Source: Nocardioides oceani (GTDB lineage Bacteria > Actinomycetota > Actinomycetes > Propionibacteriales > Nocardioidaceae). From it: a DNA stretch of 64,000 bases. This document shows, piece after piece, positions 55,328-64,000 of this stretch. Where the stretch lies: the NCBI RefSeq assembly GCF_030412965.1, contig NZ_JAUHJQ010000001.1, positions 894,060 to 958,059 on the forward strand. The letters are read 5' to 3'. The stretch's first letter is position 1. Every line of letters starts with the position of its first letter. The notes below the pieces were generated by a model. That model saw only the letters and a list, made by a program, of their open reading frames with translations, was not told where the DNA came from and made no database searches. The translations under genes were made by a program, and so were the position numbers.

Positions 55328-55938
55328 GGGCGGCTCTCCTACGTCTCACGGACGCGGTGTGAGAAAGGTCGCATCGCACGCACCGTGACTCAAGCGCCGC
55401 GTTCGCGACAGGAGAACGTCCCCGAAAGCCGAACCCGGTTCATCCGGCTGGGTGGGCGGCCCGGTTCCACCAGCGGGTCGTGCCCGCGAGCAACCCGCGA
55501 TCAGCGCGGCGCCGGAGCCAGCTGCCGCGTCAGGGTGTCGATGACGGTGTCGGCAGCCACCTGGCGGCCGGCTCGCGGCCCCAGCGTCTCCTCCAACCGC
55601 GCCGCGAGCGGGGCGAGGTCGGCTGGCCGCTCGAGGCCGCCGACCCAGGGCGGGGTGTCGGGGTGGACGAGCGCACCGGAGAGCACGGGGTCGACCGCGT
55701 CCACGAGGTCGCCGTATTCAGTTCGCCCCAGCCTACGTCTCGAGCCCGATCCTCTGGGTGACGAGACCTCAGATCTCGGGGAAGTCGAAAGGCGAGATGG
55801 CTCCAAGAGGCGTTCGTCAGCACGGCGGCGCAGCGATGGCAGAAACAACAGTCAAGGTCGATGGACCTGGGAATGCCTGGACTTCCCCAAGCACAGAGCC
55901 TCGGCGGTCTTGCTCGCGTGCTGCATTTGCTGACTTGC
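55328..55938. other. Intergenic with one possible remnant
   Basis: This 611-base stretch contains a minus-strand frame at 55501-55720 ('GDLVDAVDPVLSGALVHPDTPPWVGGLERPADLAPL...') with protein-like composition but no credible start. It is probably the tail of a lost gene. Nothing else is recognised. Confidence 0.35.
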
Positions 55939-57048
55939 CTACGATTGGTCACCCATCCCTGAGAGTTCGCCCGCTGCTTTGCGCATCTGAGAGATGGCAT
56001 GGTCTTCGTCGCTGGGGAGTGTCGCGGCGAGCTCATTCACCCGTCGCCAGCGGTCGAACGTCGCTCCGTCGCTACGGCCGGCCGCAGCGAGAGCCGACCA
56101 CGTGTCCGCGCAGCGCAGGAGCGCGGCTCCGGCCTTCGCCATCTCAGCGGACTCCGTTAGCCGCGCCACGTCGGCACAGAACTGTGCCTGCAACCGGCGG
56201 AACAGGCCGCCGCCGGTCCCTGCCTTCTCAACAAAGGCGTGGAGTGAACGCAGCGCGACGTCCAGTTGCGCTTCGGGCATCAGCCCCGGCCACCGGTCGA
56301 CATCCTTGGCGAATACCGCGACTCCACTGATCCCCGCAGCAGCAACGGCATCCGGCGGGAGCGCCGACGTATCCGGGATAATCGCGGTTACCGCAGCTTG
56401 CATGTTGTCGACCGAGGCGGCGAGGGCCGAAGCGGCGGTCGGGCGCAGATCGGGCAGGTTCTGGGGCCAGTGCACGAAGTACGTCGTGTGCCTGGTGGGC
56501 ACGGGGAATGACCGTGACGCGCGCGCCCGCGCAAGAGCCTCGTAGGGGACTTCCTGCACCTCGGCTCGGTCGTTGTCCACCACGAAAGCCGTCTCGGTCC
56601 TGTCGTCGTAACCGATCACGACGATGTCATGCCGACTCATCTGAAGGCGGACATTGAGGTAGGGCAACTCAGCAATGTCCGCCCACATCAGCACGGGACG
56701 GCCTTGTTGGAGTTCTCTGCGGACCCAGCCCCAACCGGTCACGGGGTCGTCGGTGCCACGGACGTCGACCTCTGCACCCAGCCTCGAAAGAAGGTCGACC
56801 TCGAGGTCGCTGCTACGCCCCACAAGATAGATCGGCGGGGCGAGCCCGGGTACCCGGAGGTAGGTGAAACCCAGACCACCGCCCATCCCAAAGACCAGAC
56901 CTTCGCTGGGTACCTCTTCCCAGCCGAGACCGGCCCACTCCAGGAGGTCTCTCAGCGCTCCGGAACCGCAATGACCGGCCTCACGGTGGGGATAGTCCAG
57001 CAGGATCCGCCGCGGCTCCGGCTGTCGGGGCAGGAACTCAACTGACAT
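55939..57048 (-). CDS. BtrH N-terminal / DUF4872 domain protein
   Basis: 369-aa protein. The N-terminal part 'HCGSGALRDLLEWAGLGWEEVPSEGLVFGMGGGLGFTYL' is the cysteine-peptidase-like BtrH_N domain (Cys27 region). It is followed by 'DIVVIGYDDRTETAFVVDNDRAEVQEVPYEAL', typical of the DUF4872 part. BtrH of butirosin biosynthesis transfers an acyl group; relatives are scattered in natural-product and unknown loci. It has lower-GC codons than the steroid cluster. No partner genes nearby, so its substrate is unknown. Confidence 0.75.
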   Translation of the reverse strand: MSVEFLPRQPEPRRILLDYPHREAGHCGSGALRDLLEWAGLGWEEVPSEGLVFGMGGGLGFTYLRVPGLAPPIYLVGRSSDLEVDLLSRLGAEVDVRGTDDPVTGWGWVRRELQQGRPVLMWADIAELPYLNVRLQMSRHDIVVIGYDDRTETAFVVDNDRAEVQEVPYEALARARASRSFPVPTRHTTYFVHWPQNLPDLRPTAASALAASVDNMQAAVTAIIPDTSALPPDAVAAAGISGVAVFAKDVDRWPGLMPEAQLDVALRSLHAFVEKAGTGGGLFRRLQAQFCADVARLTESAEMAKAGAALLRCADTWSALAAAGRSDGATFDRWRRVNELAATLPSDEDHAISQMRKAAGELSGMGDQS

Positions 57049-57183
57049 GGCAACTCCTGGATCGGTTCGCAGCGCTCTGTGCGTACGCCGGTGGCTCGGG
57101 CGCGATGGGTTCCGCGACTCTACATTTCGCTGAGGCTTCGCAGGGGCTCGCGGTCGACGGCGGTCGTGACGGCTGGTGCAAGG

Positions 57184-57795
57184 TCACGATTCGAGGGAGA
57201 GGAACCGGACGGCGACTTCGGAGATTTTGCGCGCCGTCGCGGTCCGGTCCCACTTGGGCAGCGCCAGATGACTGACCGTCAGGCGCACCATGGTGTCGGC
57301 CGCGTCGATGACGTCGTCTGGGGGAAGACTCGGGTAGCTCTCCGCCACCCATCCGGCGAGGGTGTCGGAGGCGAGGTCGAGAAGCCGCGCGGATGTCGTG
57401 AGCAGCGGGAGCATCCCCGTGGACGCCTGACTGCCCGCATCCAGGTCGCGGTTGGAGATGAGCACCGCCTTGAGCAGGGGGCTGCGCTCGGCCTCGTCCA
57501 AGGTGTAGTCGACGGCTGCAGCGATGCCGCGTTTCGCATCGCCGATGTGTGCCTCCAGCGCCTTCTGGATGCCCTCCAGGAAGCGCGAGGCCTCCCGAAG
57601 TACGACGGCTTCTCCGAGGCCGGCCTTGTCACCGAACTCCTTGTAGAGCGCCGCTCGCGACACCCCGGCACGATCCGCCACCTCCCCCATGCGGACCCGG
57701 TCCCAGCCGCGGTCGACGATCAGGTCGTGGGCAGCCTCGAGGACAGCGGCGCGCATGTGCTCCCTGAACCGTTCGCGCATGGACGGTGCCCGCAT
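57184..57795 (-). CDS. TetR-family regulator
   Basis: Regulator of about 203 aa from the ATG at 57795; in-frame alternatives are GTG 57852 and ATG 57780. HTH: 'VRMGEVADRAGVSRAALYKEFGDKAGLGEAVVLREASRF'. The C-terminal domain has 'LLTTSARLLDLASDTLAGWVAESYPSLPPDDVIDAADTMVRLTVSHL', as in TetR regulators of lipid and mycobacterial-type genes. It follows the PlsC gene on the same strand and may control the neighbouring CYP153/acyltransferase genes. Confidence 0.82.
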   Translation of the reverse strand: MRAPSMRERFREHMRAAVLEAAHDLIVDRGWDRVRMGEVADRAGVSRAALYKEFGDKAGLGEAVVLREASRFLEGIQKALEAHIGDAKRGIAAAVDYTLDEAERSPLLKAVLISNRDLDAGSQASTGMLPLLTTSARLLDLASDTLAGWVAESYPSLPPDDVIDAADTMVRLTVSHLALPKWDRTATARKISEVAVRFLSLES

Positions 57796-57861
57796 GACAG
57801 AGAGGTTACTGATTCGTGTTGCGCGGCCGACTCGCGTCACTGACCTGGACACGCCCGCACG

Positions 57862-58623
57862 CTACCTAGCGTGCTCGTCGGCCAGTTGGTCGACCATGGC
57901 CGCGAGGGTGTCCTGAAGCCTCTGCACCCCTACAGTCACTGCCGTGGCCCTCGGCAACTCTCGGAGGTCCTCGAGTGGCACCGGGTCCCCGACCAACAGG
58001 GTGACCGGACGGCGACGGCCCAGCACCACCCTCCCTTCGTAGGCTGGCACGATCGCCTGCACGCCCCATTGAGCAACGGGAATCAATGGAGCTGACGTCT
58101 CCAGCGCGATGCGAACAGCACCCGACCTGAGCGTCATCAGACGCCCATCCGGTCGCTTCGTGATCGATCCTTCCGGGTAGACGACGAGAAGAGCGCCACG
58201 CTCCACGGCTTCGACCGCGGCACGGATCCCAGCTCGGCCGTCGGACCGATCGACCTCGACGTGGCCGGCCGACCGGAACCACCAGCCGACTGCTCTACTG
58301 TGAAACAGGCTCGCCTTGGCCATGAACCGGGGGGTCCGGCCCTGGGCGAGGATCATCTCCCCCAAGAAGAGCGGGTCGGCCTGGGAGACATGGTTGGCGG
58401 CCAGCACCGCGCCTCCCGACCCGGGCAGGCGTTCGGTGCGGCGCCAGTCCGCTCTCCTGCCCAGCAGCAGCAGCGGTTTGCAGACGAGCAGCGCCAGCCA
58501 CCACGCAGGCCCGCGGGCGTCTCCGGGGACGGGTCTCACGCCCTCGGACCGACCCGAGTCACGCAAGTCCGGAACGATAGGCAGGACTCGCATCGCCGTC
58601 CAGACCGTCGACCTCCAAGCCAT
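57862..58623 (-). CDS. plsC: 1-acyl-glycerol-3-phosphate acyltransferase-like protein
   Basis: LPLAT-family acyltransferase of 253 aa. The catalytic HX4D is 'NHVSQAD' (~residues 77-83) and the second block is 'VVYPEGSITKRPDG' (~149-162). A hydrophobic stretch 'WWLALLVCKPLLLL' anchors it to the membrane. It lies 62 bp after the ferredoxin reductase gene on the same strand, so it may be co-transcribed with the P450 system and direct oxidised fatty acids into lipid. That link is inference. The true start could be at the Met 10 residues in. Confidence 0.8.
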   Translation of the reverse strand: MAWRSTVWTAMRVLPIVPDLRDSGRSEGVRPVPGDARGPAWWLALLVCKPLLLLGRRADWRRTERLPGSGGAVLAANHVSQADPLFLGEMILAQGRTPRFMAKASLFHSRAVGWWFRSAGHVEVDRSDGRAGIRAAVEAVERGALLVVYPEGSITKRPDGRLMTLRSGAVRIALETSAPLIPVAQWGVQAIVPAYEGRVVLGRRRPVTLLVGDPVPLEDLRELPRATAVTVGVQRLQDTLAAMVDQLADEHAR

Positions 58624-58685
58624 CCTTGCTCACCTCGGCGGGCGATGGCTCGGTGGTGACCACGACCAGCGGTTACTGCGGCTTC

Positions 58686-59888
58686 TCACACCGCCACCTC
58701 CGCTGTCAGTGCGGCCATGTCGACCGCGGTCCCCTGGGTGAGCATGCGTTTGGTGGTCATGAAGTCTCGGGGACGGTTGACACAGTCAGCGGCTATCGGC
58801 TCGCCCTTCCGGAGGTAGTAGCAGGTGAAGTCGCGGTCACGGGTCGGGGCACCGCTCACGACGATGTCGTCGTAGCCGGTGTTGAGTCCCGCGATCTGGA
58901 GCTTGAGGTCGTACTGGTCCGACCAGAACCACGGGAGCGCCGCCACCTCCTTGTCCTTTCCACAGATGGTCGCTGCTGCCACCTTGGCCTGCTCCACTGC
59001 GCTCGGGACCGACTCCAGCCTGATTCGTCGGCCGTAGCGGGGGATGTCCTGCGACGTGCAGTCCCCGGCCGCCACGATGTCAGGGTCACTGGTGCGGGCG
59101 TGGGCGTCGATGAGGATCCCGTCGTCCACGGCCAGGCCGGCTGCCTCGGCGAGCTCGGTGGTCGGCTCGATACCGATCCCGACGATCACAAAATCGGCTC
59201 GGACCGATTCGCCGCTGGCCAGGACCACCTCTCGCAGGCGGGTGTCGCCGACCAGGGCCTCGACCGAGGCGTTCGTCCTCACGTCGACGCCCTCTTCTTG
59301 GTGGATCCGCGTGAAGAAGGCCGACACCTCAGGGGCGGTGACCCGCTCGAGGACCCGGTCTGCGGCCTCGAGGACCGTGACGTGGAGGCCCGACGAGCGC
59401 AGCGAGGCGGCGGTCTCCAGCCCGATGTACCCACCACCCACGATGACGGCGTTGCGTCCGGGGATCGCGTCCTCGCGGATCCGCTCCACGTCCGACGACC
59501 GACGCAGGTAGTGCACCCCGTCGAGGTCGGCACCCTCGGCGCGGAGACGTCGCGGGTGCGCTCCCGTGCACAGAGCAAGAGCGTCATAGGACAGGCGGTC
59601 CCCGGTGCCGAGCACGAGCTCGCCCGCCGACCGGTCGATCTCCTGCACGCTGGCAGTCACGCGCTCGACGTCCTGCTTGACGTAGAAGTCCTCCGACCGG
59701 ATGGCCAGCTCCTTCAGCGAGCACTTCCCGGCCAGATATGCCTTCGACAACGGAGGCCTTTGGTACGGCAGCGCCGACTCGTCACCGACCAGCACGATGT
59801 CACCCGACCAACCCTCCTGGCGGAGGCTGGTGACCAGCTGCACCCCGGCATGGCTGGCGCCGACCACCACCGCGCGCTCCGAACTCAT
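58686..59888 (-). CDS. Ferredoxin reductase of the CYP153 system
   Basis: FAD/NAD(P)-dependent reductase of the rubredoxin/putidaredoxin reductase class, 400 aa. FAD motif 'RAVVVGASHAGVQLVTSLRQEG' at the start, NAD motif 'NAVIVGGGYIGLETAASLRSSGLHVTVLE' near 145, and 'DIVAAGDCTSQ' near 275. ATG overlaps the P450 stop (ATGA). It feeds electrons from NADH to the 2Fe-2S ferredoxin encoded just upstream of the P450. Confidence 0.9.
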   Translation of the reverse strand: MSSERAVVVGASHAGVQLVTSLRQEGWSGDIVLVGDESALPYQRPPLSKAYLAGKCSLKELAIRSEDFYVKQDVERVTASVQEIDRSAGELVLGTGDRLSYDALALCTGAHPRRLRAEGADLDGVHYLRRSSDVERIREDAIPGRNAVIVGGGYIGLETAASLRSSGLHVTVLEAADRVLERVTAPEVSAFFTRIHQEEGVDVRTNASVEALVGDTRLREVVLASGESVRADFVIVGIGIEPTTELAEAAGLAVDDGILIDAHARTSDPDIVAAGDCTSQDIPRYGRRIRLESVPSAVEQAKVAAATICGKDKEVAALPWFWSDQYDLKLQIAGLNTGYDDIVVSGAPTRDRDFTCYYLRKGEPIAADCVNRPRDFMTTKRMLTQGTAVDMAALTAEVAV

Positions 59889-61291
59889 CCGGGGTCCTTG
59901 GGGGTGAGCTCGACCATCAGCTTGCTGATGCCGCGAACGAAGTTGGACTGCACGTACTGCGGCTCCCCGACCACATCGATCCTCTCGAAGCGCGGGAGCA
60001 GCTCCTCCCAGAGGATCCGCAGCTGCAGCTCGGCCAGCCGGTTGCCCATGCACCGATGCACGCCGAAGCCGAAAGCAATGTGGTTGCGGGCGTTGGGCCG
60101 GTCGATGATGAGCTCGTCCGGTCGCTCGAACACCGTCTCGTCGCGGTTGCCCGACGCGTACCACATGACCACCTTGTCGCCCTTGCGGATGAACTGGCCG
60201 TTCAGCATGGTGTCGGTCTTGGCGATCCGCCGCATGTACGCAAGGGGGGTCTGCCAGCGGATGATCTCAGAGACCATGTTCGGGATCAGGTCCGGGTTGG
60301 CCTTGAGCTTCTCGAACTGGTCGGGGTACTGGTTCAGCGCGAGAACTCCGCCGCTCATCGAGTTGCGTGTGGTGTCGTTGCCGCCCACGATCAGCAGAAC
60401 GAAGTTGCCGATGAACTCCATCGGACGCTTGATCAGGTCCTTGGTGCCCTCATCGCTCTGCAGCATTGTGACCAGGTCGAACCCGGGCTCTTCGCCGGCC
60501 GCGAGCCGGGCGGCCTTGTCGTGCCAGAGTTCAGTGAGTCCTCGCGCCATCTCGAGCATGCCGCGGAACAGCTCGTCGTTGTCGGTAGTGGCGGGGCCGC
60601 CGTTGGTCTGCTCCATCGAGGTTGCCAGGTCCGACCACTCGACGAGCTTGTGCCGCTCCTCGAAGGGGAAGTCAAGCAGCGTGGCCAGCATGCGGGCGGT
60701 CAGCTCGATCGACACCGTGCTCACCCAGTCGAACGGTTCGTTGACGGGCAGGTTGTCCAGGACGTCCCTGACGCGCTCGCGAATGAGGTCCTCCATCTCA
60801 TGGAGGTTCTTCGGCGCGACGACACCTTGGACGGCGCGACGCTGTATGTCGTGTTTGGGCGGGTCCATGGCGATGAACATCGCGACGTCCATGAACCGCG
60901 GGGGTGTTCCGATGACGATGAGAGGCTCGGCGGAGAAGACCTCGTGGTTCTTGTCCACCGCCATGATGTCGGCGTGACGCGTCACCGACCAGAACGGGCC
61001 GAAGGGACTGTGGGGCTGGTAGTGGACCGGAGCCTCGTTGCGCAGACGTTCGAAGTAGGACGCCCACCGCCCCTGTCGGTAGAGGAACGGGTTGCTGAGG
61101 TCGATGTCGGCGAGGGGGACCTCTTCGACCGGCGGGATCGGGGCCTCGACGAACATCGGCCCGTTCGCGCCGGTGAGCCACCGCCGGCCCTTGTCGTAGA
61201 GGCGCGCGCCCTGGATCTGTCGCTCCAGGGGGATGGCGGACTCGACCTTCGTCTTCACTGTTTCTGGGATCTTCACTTCTGGGAACTTCAT
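59885..61291 (-). CDS. Cytochrome P450, CYP153 family (alkane terminal hydroxylase type)
   Basis: P450 of 468 aa. Oxygen-activation helix 'GGNDTTRNSMSGG' and ExxR are present, and the haem loop is 'FGFGVHRCMGNRLAE' with C414. The long N-terminus, 'SPFGPFWSVTRHADIMAVDKNHEVFSAE', 'IAMDPPKHDIQRR' and the ending 'LPRFERIDVVGEPQYVQSNFVRGISKL' are features of CYP153 enzymes. These hydroxylate n-alkanes, fatty acids or alicyclic compounds at the terminal carbon. Gene order ferredoxin-P450-reductase with a divergent AraC regulator is the standard CYP153 operon. CYP125/142-type sterol hydroxylases lack this N-terminus, so a sterol role is less likely. Confidence 0.9.
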   Translation of the reverse strand: MKFPEVKIPETVKTKVESAIPLERQIQGARLYDKGRRWLTGANGPMFVEAPIPPVEEVPLADIDLSNPFLYRQGRWASYFERLRNEAPVHYQPHSPFGPFWSVTRHADIMAVDKNHEVFSAEPLIVIGTPPRFMDVAMFIAMDPPKHDIQRRAVQGVVAPKNLHEMEDLIRERVRDVLDNLPVNEPFDWVSTVSIELTARMLATLLDFPFEERHKLVEWSDLATSMEQTNGGPATTDNDELFRGMLEMARGLTELWHDKAARLAAGEEPGFDLVTMLQSDEGTKDLIKRPMEFIGNFVLLIVGGNDTTRNSMSGGVLALNQYPDQFEKLKANPDLIPNMVSEIIRWQTPLAYMRRIAKTDTMLNGQFIRKGDKVVMWYASGNRDETVFERPDELIIDRPNARNHIAFGFGVHRCMGNRLAELQLRILWEELLPRFERIDVVGEPQYVQSNFVRGISKLMVELTPKDPG

Positions 61292-61307
61292 CTGGCTTGA
61301 CCTCCTG

Positions 61308-61634
61308 CTACATCTGGAACTCGGGCAACTGCACGGTCAAGCCGTCCCACGATTCGCAGACCTTGACTTGGCACGACAGGCGAGACGTCGGCTGTCGCTC
61401 GGGGTTCATCGACAGCATCTCCTCCTCCTCGGTACCCGACCGGCCGACCTTGTCGGCCCAGGCGGGATCAACGATCACATGGCAGGTGCCGCAGGCGGCC
61501 TCGCCGCCGCAGTCGGCATCAATGCCCGGGATGGCGTTGTTCGTCGCCACCTGCATCAGCGAGCTGCCCTCCTCAAGCGGAGCCTCGTGCTGCTCCCCGT
61601 CGTGCGACATGAAGGTGACCACTGCCATCGACAA
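61308..61634 (-). CDS. [2Fe-2S] ferredoxin of the CYP153 system
   Basis: 108-aa adrenodoxin/putidaredoxin-type ferredoxin. Cluster ligands are C42, C48, C51 ('DCGGEAACGTCHVIVD') and C88 ('RLSCQVKV'). It shuttles electrons from the reductase to the P450. First gene of the operon, 16 bp before the P450 gene, with its promoter in the 120-bp region shared with the AraC gene. Confidence 0.92.
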   Translation of the reverse strand: MSMAVVTFMSHDGEQHEAPLEEGSSLMQVATNNAIPGIDADCGGEAACGTCHVIVDPAWADKVGRSGTEEEEMLSMNPERQPTSRLSCQVKVCESWDGLTVQLPEFQM

Positions 61635-61754
61635 TTCTCCTGCCTTTGCCTACCGGATGGACGTTTCGGTGATGATTGTTGTCGACGGACCGCTGGCAAA
61701 GCCATGTCGTATCGTGTCAGTATGTTGTGAATTCGGATCACGTGAGGGCTGCCT

Positions 61755-62765
61755 GTGTGGACAGACGAGCCAGGCGTCCCGTCGCTGGCCTTCGTGCAGC
61801 TGCTGAGCAGTCCGGCGATCGACGAGGACGCCGTCGAGCGTTTTCGCGTCATCATGGCGCGCGAGGGAACCGGTGAGCTGGCTCTCATCCAGACCCAGGG
61901 CGAGGCACCGCTGCGGTGGTTCCGCGAGGTCTATCCCGACCTCGACGTCGAGCAGGCCACCCGGCTCGGGATCGCCTGCGCAGAACAGGCGCAGCTCACG
62001 TCCTTCGGACCGTTGAGTGTCCCGTTGGTCAGCGCGTGCACCGTCGCAGAGGTCGTGGAGCTGCTGACCTACCTGCCCTTGATCACCAAAGCGGTCACCA
62101 CGCAGTTCCATCCGCGGCAGGACGACCTGACGATCAGGCTGTTGGGGAACGCAGGCGACCCCGATCTCGACTGTCTGGTCGTCACTTACTGCGGACTGGC
62201 ACTCATGCGGTTGATCGACCTGCTGGTCGGCGAGCCGTCGGAGGCGACCATGCACAGCCACTGGCCGGAGCCGAGCGGGCTACCCCGAGAGGCCGAGAGC
62301 CGGTCCCGACTCGAGTTCGACGCCCCCTTCTCCTACCTGCACATGCCCGCGAGGACGCTTCGTGCTGCCTGCCGCTTCCCCGACCCGATCACCTACGGAC
62401 TCGCCGTCACCGAGCTCCAGCAGGCGCTCGCGCGCCGAGCCGGCACCCCGGAGTTCGCCCGCAGGGTCCGGGCGTTGCTCGACGACGGGCCCGGGGCGAG
62501 GACGATCCAGTCCGTCGCAAACGAGTTCTCGATGTCCTCGAGCACCCTGAAGCGCCGCCTCGCCGCTGAGGGGACCAGTTTCCGGGAGCTGCTGCAGCAG
62601 TCGATGGTCGACCGCGCCAGGAAGCGGCTTCTCGACCCCTCCACGTCGGTCAGCGAGGTCGCCAACGAGCTCGGCTACAGCGATCTCACCAACTTCTCGC
62701 ACGCCTTCAAGAGATGGACCGGCAGCTCACCGAGCCACTTCCGAGGTGAGCACGAGCACCGATGA
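61755..62765 (+). CDS. AraC-family regulator of the CYP153 operon
   Basis: 336-aa activator, GTG start. The N-terminal ~190 residues form the arabinose-binding-like domain of the OruR/QhpR type. The C-terminal double HTH is 'TIQSVANEFSMSSSTLKRRLAAEGTSFREL' and 'VSEVANELGYSDLTNFSHAFKRWTGSSPSHFR'. Such regulators are the usual partners of CYP153 ferredoxin operons and respond to alkanes or their products. Divergent from the ferredoxin gene. Confidence 0.88.
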   Translation: MWTDEPGVPSLAFVQLLSSPAIDEDAVERFRVIMAREGTGELALIQTQGEAPLRWFREVYPDLDVEQATRLGIACAEQAQLTSFGPLSVPLVSACTVAEVVELLTYLPLITKAVTTQFHPRQDDLTIRLLGNAGDPDLDCLVVTYCGLALMRLIDLLVGEPSEATMHSHWPEPSGLPREAESRSRLEFDAPFSYLHMPARTLRAACRFPDPITYGLAVTELQQALARRAGTPEFARRVRALLDDGPGARTIQSVANEFSMSSSTLKRRLAAEGTSFRELLQQSMVDRARKRLLDPSTSVSEVANELGYSDLTNFSHAFKRWTGSSPSHFRGEHEHR

Positions 62766-62776
62766 GGCGAGAGTGC

Positions 62777-63464
62777 TCAGTCCGAGCTCACCGACGGGTT
62801 CACGGCTGCATGCTCGGTGGCCTCCCCGGTGTCGGCAGGAGCAGCGAAGGTGTCGTCCGCAACCCCTAAGCCGGGGGTCATGCGGCCGTAGGCCTGGTCG
62901 AGGGCCGTCAGGGTCCGGTCCAGCGAGAGGTCGTCGAAGCTGTCGAAGTCCATCGGGGCACGTCGAAGCTCTCGCACAGCTCGCCATTGAAGGCCGGCGT
63001 CGCCTTCAACCATCGGTCGTCGAGGTGGACGCTGCAGTACCCCGTGGTACACGAACAGGTCCGCGCCACCCATGAGGGCCCGCAAGTTGTCGGTCCGCAG
63101 GTGGTTGAGGAAGTCGGCGAAGCCCACCCGGGCAGGGATGCCCACGGCCCGCAGCGCTGCGGTCAGCAGCACCGGCCTTGGGAACGCTGTAGGCGCGGCC
63201 TGCCTCGAGCACGTAGCTGGCCCGGTAGTGCTCAGGGTCTCGGGGCACCGAATGGGGGTCGTACCAGACTCTGTCCCGGACCGCTGCGAAGAGCAGGCTC
63301 GCCCGCTCACGCGGCGTCGATGCGCCGGCGACCACCTGCTGCGTGAAGTCGCGCACCGCAGCGCTGTCGTGATCGAGGAAGAAGGCCGACTCAAGGTGCG
63401 GTCCCGCCGTCGGCGTCATCGCCACCGCCAGGTGGTCGTCGGCCTTCCCGACCTCGACGACCAT
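62777..63464 (-). pseudogene. Transglutaminase-like protein, frameshifted
   Basis: The plausible start at 63464 opens 'MVVEVGKADDHLAVAMTPTAGPHLESAFFLDHDSAAVRDF'. After 'AGRAYSVPK' (~63180) the meaningful peptide shifts frame to 'VLLTAALRAVGIPARVGFADFLNHLRTDNLRALMGGADLFVYHG'. It then shifts to 'VHLDDRWLKATPAFNGELCE' and finally to 'PMDFDSFDDLSLDRT'. Merged, this is a ~230-aa bacterial transglutaminase-like protein. In relatives the block reads '(G)YCVPKA' with the nucleophile Cys; here Ser stands in that place. Decay and sequencing errors cannot be told apart. Confidence 0.6.
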
Positions 63465-63529
63465 GCGTCGGCCTCCTCTTCCCAACGCGGCTGCGCACAG
63501 TGCGCGCCGTCCACACGCTGGAGCGGTCC

Positions 63530-64000
63530 TCATCGGACGCTCAAGTAGCTGTCGTCGTCGAAGCCGAGCCCGACGCTGTCAGCGAGATTGCGCGGGTCAA
63601 CCACACCTGGTGTGCGATCCGGGCGACGACCTCGTCGTGCGACTCGTCGTGGTAGTCGAGCCAACAGATGGTCCCAGCATCGACCGGGTGCCCATCAGCC
63701 CCGCCATGACGCCGTCCCGGAAGGTCGACCTCGGGGTTGCGCAGGTACGCCCGACGCGGCGGCCACCAACTCCCCCGGAACCGCGTGCGCCCCAAGCCTG
63801 GCCCGACGCATCTCCCTGTTCTGCTGGCGCACTGCCATGAAGCGATCGAGGGTCGGATGCTCGGCCGCCCAACCGAGTGCAGCCCCGATGGCACCCGGAT
63901 GATGGCAGGGCCGGTGCCACTGACCTGCATCGCGGGCCGAAGGGTGGTCGATGACCTGGTCCGCCGCGCACCGCAGCACCTCGCCGACGAGATCTTCCTT
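63530..64000 (-). pseudogene. TetR-family regulator, frameshifted and cut by window end
   Basis: From the right edge the minus strand reads 'KEDLVGEVLRCAADQV', the end of a TetR helix-turn-helix. Then 'GAIGAALGWAAEHPTLDRFMAVRQQNREMRRARLGAHA' appears, and after frame changes 'AYLRNPEVDL' and 'ICWLDYHDESHDEVVARIAHQVWLT'. The C-terminal pieces are typical of TetR ligand domains. At least three indels separate these blocks. The N-terminus is beyond the window. Confidence 0.55.

Noticed and set aside
59885-61291. CYP125/CYP142-type sterol C26 hydroxylase
   Set aside because: The N-terminal region, the proximal motifs and the ferredoxin-reductase-AraC neighbourhood fit CYP153 better than the sterol P450s.

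Overview
The window is high-GC actinobacterial DNA. Codon use, ATGA/GTGA gene overlaps, leaderless promoters and gene content fit a Nocardioides-type actinomycete that degrades sterols or bile acids. The genus is inferred, not shown.

Positions 1-46.5 kb form a large steroid-catabolism cluster. From the left it holds a branched-chain-amino-acid-type ABC uptake system (fused LivH-LivM permease and binding lipoprotein), an acyl-CoA ligase, and a KstR-like TetR regulator with a KstD-like flavoprotein. A side-chain block follows: thioesterase, MaoC hydratase, fused FadE34-like acyl-CoA dehydrogenase, thiolase and Hsd4A-like SDR. Then come further SDRs, a RidA/flavin oxidase pair, and the ring-degradation core: a delta-4/delta-1 dehydrogenase-like flavoprotein, hsaC, hsaA, kshB, kstD, hsaD, hsaB, an IclR regulator, a second hsaA-like gene and kshA. 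Downstream of kshA is a tightly overlapping operon (Cys-rich small protein, SDR, LLM flavin enzyme, SnoaL protein, SDR, FadD). Next are a second FadD/thiolase pair, a second LLM/SnoaL pair, hsaG-hsaF, two Old Yellow Enzyme-type reductases, a hydrolase, a quinone oxidoreductase and a MarR regulator. No hsaE-like hydratase is visible. A 15-bp palindrome of the form TCCCGGTsACCGGGA lies about 40 bp upstream (centre to centre) of a -10-like element in most divergent or upstream regions of this cluster. I read it as the operator of one local regulon.

Positions 46.6-54.3 kb are bracketed by two ~178-bp imperfect direct repeats. Each carries a hairpin and a tRNA-Leu 3'-end-like sequence. The interval looks like a genomic island and holds defence-type genes: a HEPN-motif protein, an AbiTii-domain membrane protein and an IetS/IetA-like subtilase plus AAA ATPase pair, along with degenerate tRNA pieces and a frameshifted gene.

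Positions 54.3-57.1 kb hold gene debris (a frameshifted PEP-utilising-enzyme fragment) and a BtrH/DUF4872-like protein. Positions 57.2-62.8 kb carry a TetR regulator, a PlsC-type acyltransferase and a complete CYP153-type alkane hydroxylase set (ferredoxin reductase, P450, 2Fe-2S ferredoxin) with a divergent AraC regulator. The right end (62.8-64 kb) has a transglutaminase-like gene and a TetR gene, both broken by frameshifts.
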